Origin: Sphingobium nicotianae
GTDB taxonomy: Bacteria > Pseudomonadota > Alphaproteobacteria > Sphingomonadales > Sphingomonadaceae
Direction of reading: 5' to 3'
DNA length: 64,000 nucleotides
Assembly (NCBI RefSeq): GCF_018603885.1
Contig: NZ_JAHGAW010000003.1
Span: forward strand, 124,001-188,000
This document shows, piece by piece, positions 51,151 to 61,046 of this stretch (the first letter of the stretch is position 1; each line of letters opens with the position of its first letter). A program made the position numbers and the translations under genes. Under the pieces are notes generated by a model. It was not told where the DNA came from and made no database searches. It saw only the letters and a list, made by a program, of their open reading frames with translations.

Positions 51151-51676
51151 ATGATGAAATTTCGGCCTCTCCTGATTGCCCTGTGCCGCCGCAGTGCTCC
51201 TGACCGCCGGCGCGCAGGCACCCGCCGCCCGCGCGCCACGGGTGGCTGTCGCGAGCATCAATGACCTGCGTCAGCCACTGCCCTACCCCTATGACGAGGG
51301 CGCCAATGCCGATGCGGCGGTCGCGGCCGCCAGGAAGCAGGCGAAGGCGCAGGGCAAGAAGCTGATCATCGACCTGGGCGGCAACTGGTGCGCGGATTGT
51401 CGCATCCTCGCCGGTGTCCTGGAGCTGCCCGAGGTCAAGGCATTCGTGCACAAGCATTATGTGGTGGTGATGGTCGACGTCGGCCGGTTCGACAAGAATG
51501 CGCAGGTCGCCCGCCCCTATGGCATCACCTCCCTCAAAGGCGTGCCGGCATTGATGATCGTCGATCCGAAGACGAACAAGCTGATCAATGGCGCGGCGCT
51601 GTTCGCGCTGGCCGACGCGCGCAACATGACTCCCCAGGCGCTGGCCGACTGGTTGGCGAAGTGGGTGGGGGCTTAG
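51151..51676 (+). CDS. Exported thioredoxin-like protein with a frameshift in the signal peptide
   Basis: The main frame (from 51176) encodes a periplasmic thioredoxin fold: AVAAARKQAKAQGKKLIIDL, the active site GGNWCADCRILAGVLELPEV (WCADC), VDVGRFDKNAQVARPYGIT, SLKGVPALMIVDPKTNK with the cis-Pro. The good start, GGAGTCC-ATGATG at 51151, begins a signal peptide MMKFRPLLIAL in a different frame, and the hydrophobic part CAAAVLLTAGAQAPAA continues in the main frame. A change of one inserted or two deleted bases near CTGTGCCGCC (51181-51190) explains this. Either the gene is freshly inactivated for export, or the sequence has an error, or a poor TTG start at 51176 is used. Confidence 0.75.
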
Positions 51677-51761
51677 ACCCTACGATCTCTCGCTGCGCGA
51701 GCAGCGCCAACTCACCACGGAGCCCCCAACCTTTTCCTCTGGAGACCAGGTGCTTGGGGGG

Positions 51762-53858
51762 TCAGGGCCGCGTCGGTGACGGCGTCGGCCGGGGCGTCGG
51801 AGTCGCAGCCGGACGCTGCGTGGGGGCCGGCTGGCGCTGGCTGCGGCCGAGCACGTCGTCGATCCAACGCTGGTCGATCTTCTGCGGTGCGCCGGTCTCG
51901 CCGGTCTGGTCCGGGGTGGGACTGCTGCTTGCGCCCGGGTCATCGCCCTGATCGGCTGGCTGCTCCTTGGGCATGCCGTCCTCGTCGACCATCATGCCAT
52001 TGTCGGGCTGGCCATAGGCCTCGTCGTCCGGCTCCAGCTGCCATTCGGGCAAGGTGACGGCCGTGTCGAAATTCTCGATGGGACGGTTGGCGGTCGCAAC
52101 CTTCATATAGGCGGCGAAGGCCCGGGCCGGCGCGCGGCCGCCGGCAAGGCCGGGGATGGCGCGATTGTCGTCGCGGCCCATCCAGACGCCGGTGGTGAGT
52201 CCGCTGGAAAAGCCGATGAACCAGCCATCCTTGTTGCTGGTCGTCGTGCCGGTCTTGCCCGCGACCGGACGGCCGATCTGCGCGGCGCGGCCGGTGCCGG
52301 TGTTGACGGCGGTCTGCATGAGGTCGGTCATCCCCGCCGCGACCCAGGGCGCCACCAGCACACGGCTGGTGTCGTCCTTATGCTCGTAAAGCACTTCGCC
52401 ATCGGCAGTGGTCACCTTGAGGATGCCGTAGGGCTTCACCGCCACGCCCTTGCGCGCGACGCTGGCGAAGGCTTGGGTCATGTCGATCACATGCACTTCC
52501 GAGGTGCCGAGCACCATCGAGGGATGCGTGTTGATCGTCGTCGTGATGCCGAAGCGGCGCGCCATGTCGGCGACCGAGGCGAAGCCCACTTCCATGCCGA
52601 GCTTGGCCGCAATGGTGTTGATCGAATAGGCGAAGGCGGTGCGCACGTCGATCTCGCCGACATTCTTGCGGTTGTCATTGCGCGGGCTCCAGCCGTTGAT
52701 CGTGACCGGGCTGTCATTGACGTGCGTCTCGGGCGTATAGCCGCTCTCGAGCGCGGTCAGATAGACGAACAGTTTGAAGGAGGAGCCGGGTTGGCGCTCG
52801 GCCGTCGTCGCGCGATTATAGTTGGAGCTGATATAGTCGAGCCCGCCGACCATCGCGCGCACCGCCCCGTCTCGATCGAGGCTGACGAGCGCACCCTGGG
52901 CGCCGCCCGGCGCATTGGCCTGGATCGCCGCGACGGCCGCGCGCTGCAGGCGCAGGTCGATCGTCGTATAGACGTCGAGCGGCTGTTCCTTATCCTCGAT
53001 CAGATTGTCGAGCTGCGGCAGCGCCCAGTCGGTGAAGTAACGCACCGAATCCTGCGCCTTTTCGGGCGCCATCTTGACGTCCTTGAGGTCGACCGCGGCA
53101 CGCTCGGCGCTGGAGATGTCGCCATTGGCCTGCATCACGTCGAGCACCACACCCGCCCGGCCTGCTGCCGCCTCAGCGTCGGCGGTCGGCGCGTAAGCCG
53201 AAGGCGCCTTGACGAGGCCCGCGATGATCGCGGCTTCGGCGAGGTTCAGCCGGGTCGCGGAATGATCGAAGAATTTCCGGCTGGCCGCGTCGACGCCATA
53301 GGCGCCGCCGCCGAAATAGACCTTGTTGAGATAGAGCTCGAGGATCTGCCGCTTGCTGAACTTGCGCTCGAGGGCCAGCGCCAGGATCATCTCGCGCAGC
53401 TTGCGGCCGGCGGAATAGCTGTTGTTGAGGAAGATGTTGCGGGCGAGCTGCTGGGTGATGGTCGAGGCGCCCTGCAGGCGCCGGCCTTCGCCCCGCCGGA
53501 TATAGCCCATCCACACTGCGCGGGTCATGCCGACCGGGTCGACGCCCGGATGCATGTAGAAGCGCTTGTCCTCCACCGAGACGAGCGCGCGCGTCATCAC
53601 CTCGGGGATCTGGTCATAGCTCAGCCAGCGGCCATAGCTCGGCCCCAAGGAGACGATCACCGTGCCGTCGGCGGCATGGACGCGGATCATCTGCCCGTTG
53701 GGCGAGCTTTTCAGCGCGTCGAAGCTCGGCAACGACTGCATGGCGATGACGACGGCGATCGTCAGCGCGATCAAGCCGCCGACGGCAAGCGCGATCCCTG
53801 TCTTGAGGATACGGAAAAACCACAATCGCACGCGGCTTACCGATTCTGCCTTGGCCAT
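51762..53858 (-). CDS. Penicillin-binding protein 1A family (bifunctional transglycosylase/transpeptidase)
   Basis: A 698-residue class A PBP. TM helix about 17-40. GT51 domain about 65-240: ALVSVEDKRFYMHPGVDPVG (catalytic Glu), RLQGASTITQQLARNIFLNN, REMILALALERKFSKRQILE, LYLNKVYFGGGAYGVDAASR. Transpeptidase about 325-600: RQPGSSFKLFVYLTALESGY (SxxK), a YSINTIAAKLGMEV segment (SxN) and PVAGKTGTTTSNKDGWFIGF (KTG). The tail from about 605 is acidic, then Pro/Thr/Arg-rich low complexity. It polymerises and cross-links peptidoglycan. It is shorter than E. coli PBP1A because the OB-like insert is missing, which is usual in this clade. Confidence 0.94.
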   Translation of the reverse strand: MAKAESVSRVRLWFFRILKTGIALAVGGLIALTIAVVIAMQSLPSFDALKSSPNGQMIRVHAADGTVIVSLGPSYGRWLSYDQIPEVMTRALVSVEDKRFYMHPGVDPVGMTRAVWMGYIRRGEGRRLQGASTITQQLARNIFLNNSYSAGRKLREMILALALERKFSKRQILELYLNKVYFGGGAYGVDAASRKFFDHSATRLNLAEAAIIAGLVKAPSAYAPTADAEAAAGRAGVVLDVMQANGDISSAERAAVDLKDVKMAPEKAQDSVRYFTDWALPQLDNLIEDKEQPLDVYTTIDLRLQRAAVAAIQANAPGGAQGALVSLDRDGAVRAMVGGLDYISSNYNRATTAERQPGSSFKLFVYLTALESGYTPETHVNDSPVTINGWSPRNDNRKNVGEIDVRTAFAYSINTIAAKLGMEVGFASVADMARRFGITTTINTHPSMVLGTSEVHVIDMTQAFASVARKGVAVKPYGILKVTTADGEVLYEHKDDTSRVLVAPWVAAGMTDLMQTAVNTGTGRAAQIGRPVAGKTGTTTSNKDGWFIGFSSGLTTGVWMGRDDNRAIPGLAGGRAPARAFAAYMKVATANRPIENFDTAVTLPEWQLEPDDEAYGQPDNGMMVDEDGMPKEQPADQGDDPGASSSPTPDQTGETGAPQKIDQRWIDDVLGRSQRQPAPTQRPAATPTPRPTPSPTRP

Positions 53859-53943
53859 GCCTCGCCCTGTATTGCTCGCATACGACACTACAAGCGTCCC
53901 CCGGCTTTACAAGGGCTGAATGACGCGCAGCGGAAAGCGAGCG

Positions 53944-54342
53944 TTAGTCGTCCTTGGGCTCGAAGTCGAGCGACGCGCTGTTCATGCAGTAGCGCAGACC
54001 ATTGGGGCCGGGGCCATCGGGAAAGACATGGCCCAGATGCCCTTCGCAGCGGGCGCAGCGCACCTCGACGCGGCGCATGCCGAGGCTGTTGTCGGCAACC
54101 ACGTCGACGACGTCCTGCTCCATCGGCGCGGTGAAGCTCGGCCATCCCGAGCCGCTGTCATATTTATGGCCGCTGTCGAAGAGCGGCAGGCCGCAGCCCG
54201 CGCAATGATAGATGCCCGCTGCCTTGTTGGCTTCATATTCGCCGGTAAAGGCCCGCTCGGTGCCATGCTCGCGCAGCACATGATATTGCTGGGGCGTGAG
54301 CTTCTCGCGCCACTCGGCGTCGGTGAGATCCAGTTTTTCCAT
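53944..54342 (-). CDS. msrB: Peptide-methionine (R)-S-oxide reductase
   Basis: A 132-residue MsrB. Zinc Cys pairs are in GIYHCAGCGLPLFDSG and VEVRCARCEGHLGHVFPDGP. The core has SGSGWPSFTAP and the catalytic Cys in GLRYCMNSASLDFEP. The N-terminal TPQQYHVLREHGTERAFTG is the usual substrate-side segment. It repairs methionine-R-sulfoxide in proteins, recycled by thioredoxin. No signal peptide, so cytosolic. It lies next to the PBP gene and diverges from the MFS exporter gene. Confidence 0.97.
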   Translation of the reverse strand: MEKLDLTDAEWREKLTPQQYHVLREHGTERAFTGEYEANKAAGIYHCAGCGLPLFDSGHKYDSGSGWPSFTAPMEQDVVDVVADNSLGMRRVEVRCARCEGHLGHVFPDGPGPNGLRYCMNSASLDFEPKDD

Positions 54343-54437
54343 GGCGCGAATATCGGGTGCGGCCGACGCAGCGTCAATGGCGCAGGCAGGATGAAAAAGG
54401 GGCGAAACTTTCGCGCGCGATGTGCATAAGCGCTTCC

Positions 54438-56126
54438 ATGAGCGCCGACGCCCCCGCTTCCTCGCCGCCCTCGGCCGCCCCCGCGCCCGTCTCGCCGCTC
54501 TCCGTGCCGATCTTCCGCGCCGTCTGGGTGGCGAGCATGGCCTCCAATTTCGGCGGCCTGATCCAGTCGGTCGGCGCCTCGTGGATGATGACCTCGCTTG
54601 GCGGCTCGGCCGAGATGATCGCGCTGGTGCAGACTTCGACCAGCCTGCCGATCATGCTGCTCTCGATGTGGGCCGGCGCGATGGCGGACAATCTCGACCG
54701 GCGCAAGGTGATGCTGGTCGCACAGACCTTCATGCTGCTGGTGTCGCTGGCGCTCGCCGCTGCGGCTTGGCTCGGGATCATGACACCCTGGCTGCTGCTC
54801 TCGCTCACCTTCCTCATCGGCTGCGGCACGGCGCTCAACTCGCCGGCCTGGCAGGCCTCGGTCGGGGACATGGTGCCGCGCGCGGCGCTGCCAAACGCGG
54901 TCGCCCTCAACAGCATGGGCTTCAACATCGCGCGCAGCGTCGGCCCGGCGCTTGGCGGCCTCATCGTCGCGGCGGGCGGCGCAGCGGCCGCATTCATGAT
55001 CAACGCGCTGAGCTATGTCGGCCTGATGGGCGTCCTCGCCCGCTGGGCGCCGGACGTGCCGCCACGGCTGCTGCCGCGCGAGAAGCTCGGCGTCGCGATG
55101 GGCGCGGGGCTGCGCTACGTCGCCATGTCACCGCCGATCCTGCGCATCATGGTTCGCTCGGCGTTGTTCGGCCTGGCAGCGAGCGCGGTGCCGGCGATGA
55201 TGCCGCTCGTCGCGCGTGACATCGTGCAGGGCGGCGCCTTTACCTATGGCGTACTACTTGGCTTCTTCGGCCTGGGCGCGGTCGGCGGCGCGCTTGGCAG
55301 CGGCTGGCTGCGCCAGCGCCTGTCGAGCGAATCGCTCGTACGCCTTGCGTCGGCGGCGCTGGCCGCCGGTGCTGCGACCACCGGCATCAGCCCTTATCTG
55401 CCGATCACGCTCGCCGCACTCGCGCTGGCCGGGGCGGGCTGGGTGGTCGCGCTCTCGACCTTCAACGTGAACGTGCAAATGTCTTCGCCGCGCTGGGTCG
55501 TGGCACGCTCGCTCGCCATCTATCAGATGGCTGTCTTCGGCGCGATGGCGGGCGGAAGCTGGATGTTCGGCATCATCGCCCAGGATCATGGCGCGGTGCT
55601 CGCGCTGCATGTCGCTGCGGCCATCCTGATTGCCGGACTTGCTGTCAGCATCCTGCTGCCGCTGGAGTCGGTGGACGACATGAACCTCGATCCGCAGAAT
55701 CTCTGGCAGGAGCCGGATATGGCCGTGCCGGTCAGTCCGCGCAGCGGGCCGGTCGTCATCACCATCGACCATCGCGTGCCGCAAGCGAACATCCCGGCCT
55801 TCCTGACCGCCATGGAGGAGCGCCGCCGGATCCGTCGCCGCGACGGCGCGCGCGGCTGGACCCTGATGCGCGACCTGGCCGACCCGGAGCTGTGGGTGGA
55901 GCGCTACGACGTGCCGACCTGGCTCGATTATATCCGCCACAACCAGCGCCGCACCTTCGCCGATGCACCCAACAGCGACGATCTGCGCAGCCTGCGCGCG
56001 GAGGAAAGCGAGCCGGTCGTGCGTCGTCTCCTCGAGCGCCAGACCAGCGCGCTGCCCTTCTTCGGCCGGACGCTGGGCGCCCGCGAACTCGCCGATCCGA
56101 TGACTGACCCGACGCGCTCGAACTAG
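54438..56126 (+). CDS. MFS exporter (MFS_3/enterobactin-exporter type) with C-terminal ABM-like domain
   Basis: A 562-residue protein. Residues about 25-420 form the permease: FRAVWVASMASNFGGLIQSV, LSMWAGAMADNLDRRKVMLV (loop 2-3), ALNSPAWQASVGDMVPRAAL, NAVALNSMGFNIARSVGPAL. Residues about 435-530 form a separate soluble domain, VVITIDHRVPQANIPAFLTA, MEERRRIRRRDGARGWTLMR and ERYDVPTWLDYIRHNQRRT, that resembles the dimeric alpha+beta barrel of antibiotic-biosynthesis-monooxygenase proteins. This added domain is known in some MFS_3 proteins; its role is unclear. The start is set at 54438; an in-frame ATG at 54420 is also possible. Confidence 0.87.
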   Translation: MSADAPASSPPSAAPAPVSPLSVPIFRAVWVASMASNFGGLIQSVGASWMMTSLGGSAEMIALVQTSTSLPIMLLSMWAGAMADNLDRRKVMLVAQTFMLLVSLALAAAAWLGIMTPWLLLSLTFLIGCGTALNSPAWQASVGDMVPRAALPNAVALNSMGFNIARSVGPALGGLIVAAGGAAAAFMINALSYVGLMGVLARWAPDVPPRLLPREKLGVAMGAGLRYVAMSPPILRIMVRSALFGLAASAVPAMMPLVARDIVQGGAFTYGVLLGFFGLGAVGGALGSGWLRQRLSSESLVRLASAALAAGAATTGISPYLPITLAALALAGAGWVVALSTFNVNVQMSSPRWVVARSLAIYQMAVFGAMAGGSWMFGIIAQDHGAVLALHVAAAILIAGLAVSILLPLESVDDMNLDPQNLWQEPDMAVPVSPRSGPVVITIDHRVPQANIPAFLTAMEERRRIRRRDGARGWTLMRDLADPELWVERYDVPTWLDYIRHNQRRTFADAPNSDDLRSLRAEESEPVVRRLLERQTSALPFFGRTLGARELADPMTDPTRSN

Positions 56127-56168
56127 GGTGTGCGGACCCAAACAAAAACCGGTTTCAACGCAGACCTG

Positions 56169-57149
56169 CTACCGCCCCCGCGCCGCCAGCCGCGCCACGT
56201 TGATCAGTTCCTGCGCCAGCACGGCCTCGCCGATCTGATGCGAGAGGCGGCTGGTGCGCTCGGCCTCGGCCATGCGGACGATCGCCTTGTCGAGATCATC
56301 GCCACGCAGGCTCGCCACACCGTCATCGCCCCGCCCGCCGAAGCGCTGGCCCTGGCCGTTCTGCGACTGGCTGAGGCCGACTGCGCGCTGCAGCGTGATG
56401 CGCAGCAGCCCGGAGAGCGATCCGCCGCTCTGCTTGAGATGCGCGATCTCATGCTCGGCACCCGCGATATTGCCGGACAGGACGACCATCGCCGCCTTGA
56501 ACAATTGCTGCTCGCCGCCTTCCGCGCCCAGCGCATCGAGCGCCTCCTGCGTTGCTGCCTTTGGCTCTTCGGAGCTGGCGTCAAGATAGAGCGCGATCTT
56601 CTCGATCTCGCCGGCCAGCAGGCCGCGCTCGCCGCCGGTCAGCGCCACGAGCCGGCGCGCCAGATCGCCGGGCAGCTCCAGGCCCAGCTCGCGCGCCATC
56701 GTCACCGCCAGCGCCTCGGCATTGCGGCCCTCGGGCGCATAGCTGACGATCGCGATCGCCGCCTTCTGGCTCTCGACATAGGTCAGGAGCTTGCTGGTCT
56801 TGCGCAGATTGCCCCCGATCAGCACGACCGGGTCGCCGGTCGCCGACGCCTCCATCAGCGCCTCGACCGCCGGCAGGCTCTCCTCGCCAGCCGGGCTCAC
56901 CCGGATCCAGCGCTTGTCGCCGAACATCGAGATGGACGCCGCCTCATCGGAGAGGCGCGCCGGATCCGAGCGCAAGGTGGGTCCATCGAGATCGATCCGT
57001 TCGGCGCCAGCGCCGATGGCCTTACCGAAACGCGCGGCCAGCGCCTCGCTGCCGGCTTCGTCCGGACCGTAGAGCAGGTAGAGACGGATATTGGCGGCGG
57101 GTGCGTCGATCGCCTTGAGCGCCGCGGCATTGTCCGCCCGCAGGCTCAC
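56169..57149 (-). CDS. holA: DNA polymerase III subunit delta
   Basis: A 326-residue clamp-loader delta subunit. N-terminal P-loop-like fold: IRLYLLYGPDEAGSEALAAR, MFGDKRWIRVSPAGEESLPA, VVLIGGNLRKTSKLLTYVES. C-terminal collar: LEDLGLELPGDLARRLVALT-like wording, GGERGLLAGEIEKIALYLDA, SGGSLSGLLRITLQRAVGLS. It opens the beta clamp for loading. GTG start. It is 7 bp downstream of lptE in the leuS-lptE-holA operon, the standard order in this group. Confidence 0.93.
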   Translation of the reverse strand: MSLRADNAAALKAIDAPAANIRLYLLYGPDEAGSEALAARFGKAIGAGAERIDLDGPTLRSDPARLSDEAASISMFGDKRWIRVSPAGEESLPAVEALMEASATGDPVVLIGGNLRKTSKLLTYVESQKAAIAIVSYAPEGRNAEALAVTMARELGLELPGDLARRLVALTGGERGLLAGEIEKIALYLDASSEEPKAATQEALDALGAEGGEQQLFKAAMVVLSGNIAGAEHEIAHLKQSGGSLSGLLRITLQRAVGLSQSQNGQGQRFGGRGDDGVASLRGDDLDKAIVRMAEAERTSRLSHQIGEAVLAQELINVARLAARGR

Positions 57150-57156
57150 CGCCCGC

Positions 57157-57651
57157 TCAATTCTGCGCGCCGAGCGCCACGCGCGCCAGGATGCGGTCGG
57201 CGATGATCTCGGTCAGGCGCTCGAGTGCGGTGTCCTCGGCCGCGACCGTTGCATATTCGCTGGACGTGACGTCGATGCCCGCATCCCAGCCGGTCGTCTC
57301 GTCGAGCAGGGTGGCGCCGTCCGTGCTGTCGATCAGCTGGTAGCGTGCGCGCAGCGTCCGTCGCTCGCGCGTGACAGTGTCGTCGGCGCGCACGCCCAGC
57401 CCCTCGATCTTGTCGTCGAGCTGAACCTTGAGCGTGTAGCGCGGCGTGCCCTGGCCCATGCTGGCGAGCCGGTCGTTGAGCGCATTGCGCATCAGCCAGC
57501 CCTGCTTGCCGGTGATCGGGGCGACCTTGATGCCGGCCAGCGCCTTCGCCGCCGCGCCGTTGCGCCCGCCGCCATAGAGCGGCTGGAGGCCACAGCCGGA
57601 CAGGCTGGCGAGCAGCGCGAGGGACAAGGCGGGCAAGGCGGCGCGGCGCAT
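57157..57651 (-). CDS. lptE: LPS assembly lipoprotein LptE
   Basis: A 164-residue lipoprotein. Lipobox LASLSGCGLQPLYGGG, with the GLQPLYG/GFxPLY motif of LptE just after the acylated Cys. The beta sandwich follows (KVAPITGKQGWLMRNALNDR, RYTLKVQLDDKIEGLGVRAD, YQLIDSTDGATLLDETTGWD). It plugs the LptD barrel in the outer membrane. The start overlaps the leuS stop (TGATG). Confidence 0.92.
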   Translation of the reverse strand: MRRAALPALSLALLASLSGCGLQPLYGGGRNGAAAKALAGIKVAPITGKQGWLMRNALNDRLASMGQGTPRYTLKVQLDDKIEGLGVRADDTVTRERRTLRARYQLIDSTDGATLLDETTGWDAGIDVTSSEYATVAAEDTALERLTEIIADRILARVALGAQN

Positions 57652-60176
57652 CAGATGACCAGATTGACCAGGCGATCGGGCACGACGATGATCTTCTTCG
57701 GCATTGCCCCGTCCAGCGTGCGCGCGACATTGGGGGCGGCGAGCGCGAGGCTCTCCAGCGTGGCCTTGTCGGTGCCCTTGGGCACGGTCAGCGTGTCGCG
57801 CAGTTTGCCTTGCACCTGCACGGCAATGGTCACTTCATCCTCGACGAGCAAGGCCGGATCGACGGGCGGCCACATGGCGTCGGCGATCAGGCCGGTTTCG
57901 CCCATCTCGGCCCAGGCTTCCTCGGCCAGATGCGGCGTCATCGGCGCGACCAGCAGCGCCATGGCGCGGATCGCGTTGGCCTTGCTGGCGCTGGGCTGTG
58001 CCTTCTCGATGGCATTGGCCAGCTCGTAGATCTTGGCCACCGCCTTGTTGAAGGCAAGCGCCTCGACGTCCTTGGCGATCCCGGCCACGGTCTGGTGCAG
58101 CTTGCGCTCCAGCGCGATGTCCGATCCGCCGTCGCCGCGCTCGCTGACCTGGCCGAACATGCGATACAGGCGATTGACGAAGCGCCACGCGCCCTCGATA
58201 CCGGCCTCACTCCAGGGCAGGTCGCGTTCGGGCGGGCTGTCGGACAGCATGAACCAGCGCACGGCATCGGCGCCATAACGCGCGATGATCTCATCCGGGT
58301 CCACGACATTCTTCTTGGACTTGGACATCTTGACGACGCGGCCGAGGCTGACCGGCTCGCCGGTGCCGTCGACGAAATAGGCGTCCTCGCGCCGCACCAC
58401 CTCTTCGGGCGACAACCAGCGGCCGTCCGGCGCCTGATAGGTCTCGTGCGTCACCATGCCCTGCGTGAACAGGCTTTCGAACGGCTCGGTCACGCCGATC
58501 TTCTGGATGCGGTTGAGGGCGCGCGTCCAGAAGCGGGCATAGAGCAGGTGCAGGATCGCATGCTCGACGCCGCCGATATATTGGCCGACCGGCAGCCAGC
58601 TCTCGGCTTCCTCGCGATCGAACGGCTTGTCCCCGGGCTGGCTAGCGAAGCGGATGAAATACCAGCTCGAATCGACGAACGTGTCGAGCGTGTCGGTCTC
58701 GCGCACCGCCGGCCTGCCGCATTTCGGGCAATCGACATGCTTCCATGTCGGGTGTCGATCGAGCGGATTGCCGGGAATGTCGAAGCTGACATCGTCGGGC
58801 AGCACGACGGGAAGCTGCTCCTTGGGCACCGGCACGACGCCGTCGGTGGCGCAATGGATGAACGGGATCGGCGTGCCCCAGTAGCGCTGGCGCGAGACGC
58901 CCCAGTCGCGCAGGCGCCAGACGGTGGTGCCCTTGCCCCACTTGCCCGCCTCGGCGCGCGCGATCACCTCGGCCTTGGCGGCGTCCACGGTCATGCCGTC
59001 GAGGAAGCGCGAATTGACCAGTTTACCGGGGCCGACATAGGCCTCGTCATGGATCGGCTTGGCCTCGTCGCCGCCGGCCGCGACCACGCGCTCCACGGGG
59101 AGCATATATTTGCGCGCGAAATCGAGGTCGCGCTGATCGTGCCCCGGCACGCCCATGACCGCGCCGGTGCCGTAGTCCATCAGCACGAAGTTCGCGACGA
59201 ACAGGGGCAGCTTCCAGTCCGGATCGAAGGGATGGACCACCGACAGGCCGGTGTCGTAGCCCTTCTTTTCCTGCGTCTCGACTTCCGCCGCGGCGGTGCC
59301 GGTGCGCCGGCATTCCTCGGCGAAGGCGGCGAGCTGCGGATTGTCCTGCGCCAGCGCCAGCGCGATCGGATGGTCCGCCGCGATCGCCGCGAAGCTCGCG
59401 CCGAAGATGGTGTCCGGCCGGGTCGAGAAGACGTCGAGGCGGTCAATGTCCTCGACCGCCTGCGACAGCGCGAAGCTGAACTGCAGGCCCTGCGACTTGC
59501 CGATCCAGTTCTCCTGCATCAGCCGCACCTTGTCCGGCCACTGGTCGAGCGTGCCCAGCCCGTCCAGCAGATCGTCGGCGAAGTCGGTGATCTTGAGGAA
59601 CCATTGCGAGAGCTTGCGCTTCTCGACCAGCGCACCCGAGCGCCAGCCGCGCCCGTCGACCACCTGCTCGTTGGCGAGCACGGTCATGTCGACCGGATCC
59701 CAGTTGACCGCGCTTTCCTTGCGATAGACGAGGCCGGCCTCGTAGAGATCGATGAACAGCGCCTGCTCGTGGCCGTAATAGTCCGGCTCGCAGGTCGAGA
59801 CTTCGCGGCTCCAGTCAAGCGCGAGGCCGAGCTTGGCGAACTGCGCCTTCATCGAGCGGATATTGGCGCGCGTCCACTCGCCGGGATGCACGCCCTTCTC
59901 CATCGCCGCATTCTCGGCGGGCATGCCGAAGCTGTCCCAGCCCATCGGGTGCAGCACGTCGTCGCCCTGCATGCGGCGGAAGCGGGCGAACACGTCGCCC
60001 ATCGTGTAGTTGCGAACATGGCCCATGTGGAGCCGCCCCGAGGGATAGGGGAACATCTCCAACACATAGCTCTTCTTCGCGCCGGGACGGGAGCCCGCCT
60101 TGAAGCTCTGGCGGTCGTCCCACACGGCCTGCCAGCGGGCGTCTGCCGATGCGGGATTGAAGCGTCTGTCGCTCAC
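57651..60176 (-). CDS. leuS: Leucyl-tRNA synthetase
   Basis: An 841-residue class I synthetase. HIGH motif in [22 protein letters not shown]1 editing domain about 225-420 ([20 protein letters not shown], the T-rich editing pocket). Tail part [20 protein letters not shown] carries KMSKS. The anticodon-binding helical domain and a small C-terminal domain ([20 protein letters not shown]) complete it. GTG start at 60176. It is followed tightly by lptE and holA. Confidence 0.97.
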   Translation of the reverse strand: MSDRRFNPASADARWQAVWDDRQSFKAGSRPGAKKSYVLEMFPYPSGRLHMGHVRNYTMGDVFARFRRMQGDDVLHPMGWDSFGMPAENAAMEKGVHPGEWTRANIRSMKAQFAKLGLALDWSREVSTCEPDYYGHEQALFIDLYEAGLVYRKESAVNWDPVDMTVLANEQVVDGRGWRSGALVEKRKLSQWFLKITDFADDLLDGLGTLDQWPDKVRLMQENWIGKSQGLQFSFALSQAVEDIDRLDVFSTRPDTIFGASFAAIAADHPIALALAQDNPQLAAFAEECRRTGTAAAEVETQEKKGYDTGLSVVHPFDPDWKLPLFVANFVLMDYGTGAVMGVPGHDQRDLDFARKYMLPVERVVAAGGDEAKPIHDEAYVGPGKLVNSRFLDGMTVDAAKAEVIARAEAGKWGKGTTVWRLRDWGVSRQRYWGTPIPFIHCATDGVVPVPKEQLPVVLPDDVSFDIPGNPLDRHPTWKHVDCPKCGRPAVRETDTLDTFVDSSWYFIRFASQPGDKPFDREEAESWLPVGQYIGGVEHAILHLLYARFWTRALNRIQKIGVTEPFESLFTQGMVTHETYQAPDGRWLSPEEVVRREDAYFVDGTGEPVSLGRVVKMSKSKKNVVDPDEIIARYGADAVRWFMLSDSPPERDLPWSEAGIEGAWRFVNRLYRMFGQVSERGDGGSDIALERKLHQTVAGIAKDVEALAFNKAVAKIYELANAIEKAQPSASKANAIRAMALLVAPMTPHLAEEAWAEMGETGLIADAMWPPVDPALLVEDEVTIAVQVQGKLRDTLTVPKGTDKATLESLALAAPNVARTLDGAMPKKIIVVPDRLVNLVI

Positions 60177-60223
60177 GTCTTGCCTCTATGTCTTCTGCCC
60201 GGTCGCATGCCGGGCGCGACCGC

Positions 60224-60688
60224 TCAGCCGCCGTTGATCGCGCGTCGGCGCAGATCACGGGCCCGGGTCAGGATGATCTCTTCCAGCTTCTGGGTCGTCG
60301 CCGCCTGCACGGGGGCGTCGATCCATTGGCCATTCTGCAGCGTCTGGCGGCTGGCCGCGACGCGAAGCGCATCAGCGCGCAGATCCTGGTCGAGGATCGT
60401 GACGGTAAGCTTCATCCGCTCGTTCTGCGCGCTCGGATTGATGTACCAGTCGGTGATGATGATCCCGCCGTTCGAATCGGTCTGGAGCAGCGGCATGAAC
60501 GACACCGTGTCGAGGCTCGCCCGCCAGAGATAGCCGTTCACACCGATGTTCGTCACTTTCGATGCGGCGAGGTCAGCCCGCGGCCGCTTCTTCTGGCTGG
60601 CGCAGGACGCGAGCAGGCCGCAGCAAAGCGCCAGCGTCAATCCGCTCGCGAGGCCGCGCTTGAGTGTCAGTCGTCCGTCGAGAAGCAT
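60224..60688 (-). CDS. DUF3576 family lipoprotein
   Basis: A 154-residue protein. Lipobox ALCCGLLASCASQKK. The body matches the DUF3576 pattern common upstream of leuS in alphaproteobacteria: VTNIGVNGYLWRASLDTVSF, MPLLQTDSNGGIIITDWYIN, MKLTVTILDQDLRADALRVA, LEEIILTRARDLRRRAI. Probably a periplasmic-side lipoprotein of the envelope. It is 47 bp upstream of leuS on the same strand. Function unknown. Confidence 0.9.
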   Translation of the reverse strand: MLLDGRLTLKRGLASGLTLALCCGLLASCASQKKRPRADLAASKVTNIGVNGYLWRASLDTVSFMPLLQTDSNGGIIITDWYINPSAQNERMKLTVTILDQDLRADALRVAASRQTLQNGQWIDAPVQAATTQKLEEIILTRARDLRRRAINGG

Positions 60689-61046
60689 GTCGTTCCGTTC
60701 CTGTGCTTCCGGTCTGCAGCCGGGCTCCCTGTCGATCAGCCTCTATAGTGGACGATGTCCCGCGCACAAGTGGCGGTTTCTGGCGCGACCTTCTCGGGAA
60801 GTTGTCGACAGAGGCATCCGTTTTTGCCCATCCGTAATTTCGCAACGATCCGTCGCTCCGGGGGTTGATTCCCCATGAGCAACATCGCAAGAGCCGCCCC
60901 GGAGGGGATCGACGCCTGTCGAGTCTGGTCGCGACTGTGGATAAATGGTCACGCCTCGGGGCAATTTGTTGGCTGCGCTGGCATTCGTTGTTTTCCTCAT
61001 GATATAGGATGTTCCACTCGAAGAGTCGGACTCGGGAGTCGTTGAA
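60689..61046. other. Divergent intergenic region, no gene
   Basis: These 358 bases separate the DUF3576 gene from a rightward exported-protein gene. Only promoter-like DNA is expected. A TATAGG near 61002-61009 is a possible -10 element for the rightward gene. No repeat was recognised. Confidence 0.4.

Noticed and set aside
52380..54134. Long rightward frame across the PBP gene
   Set aside because: Antisense shadow; the leftward frame carries all PBP1A motifs.
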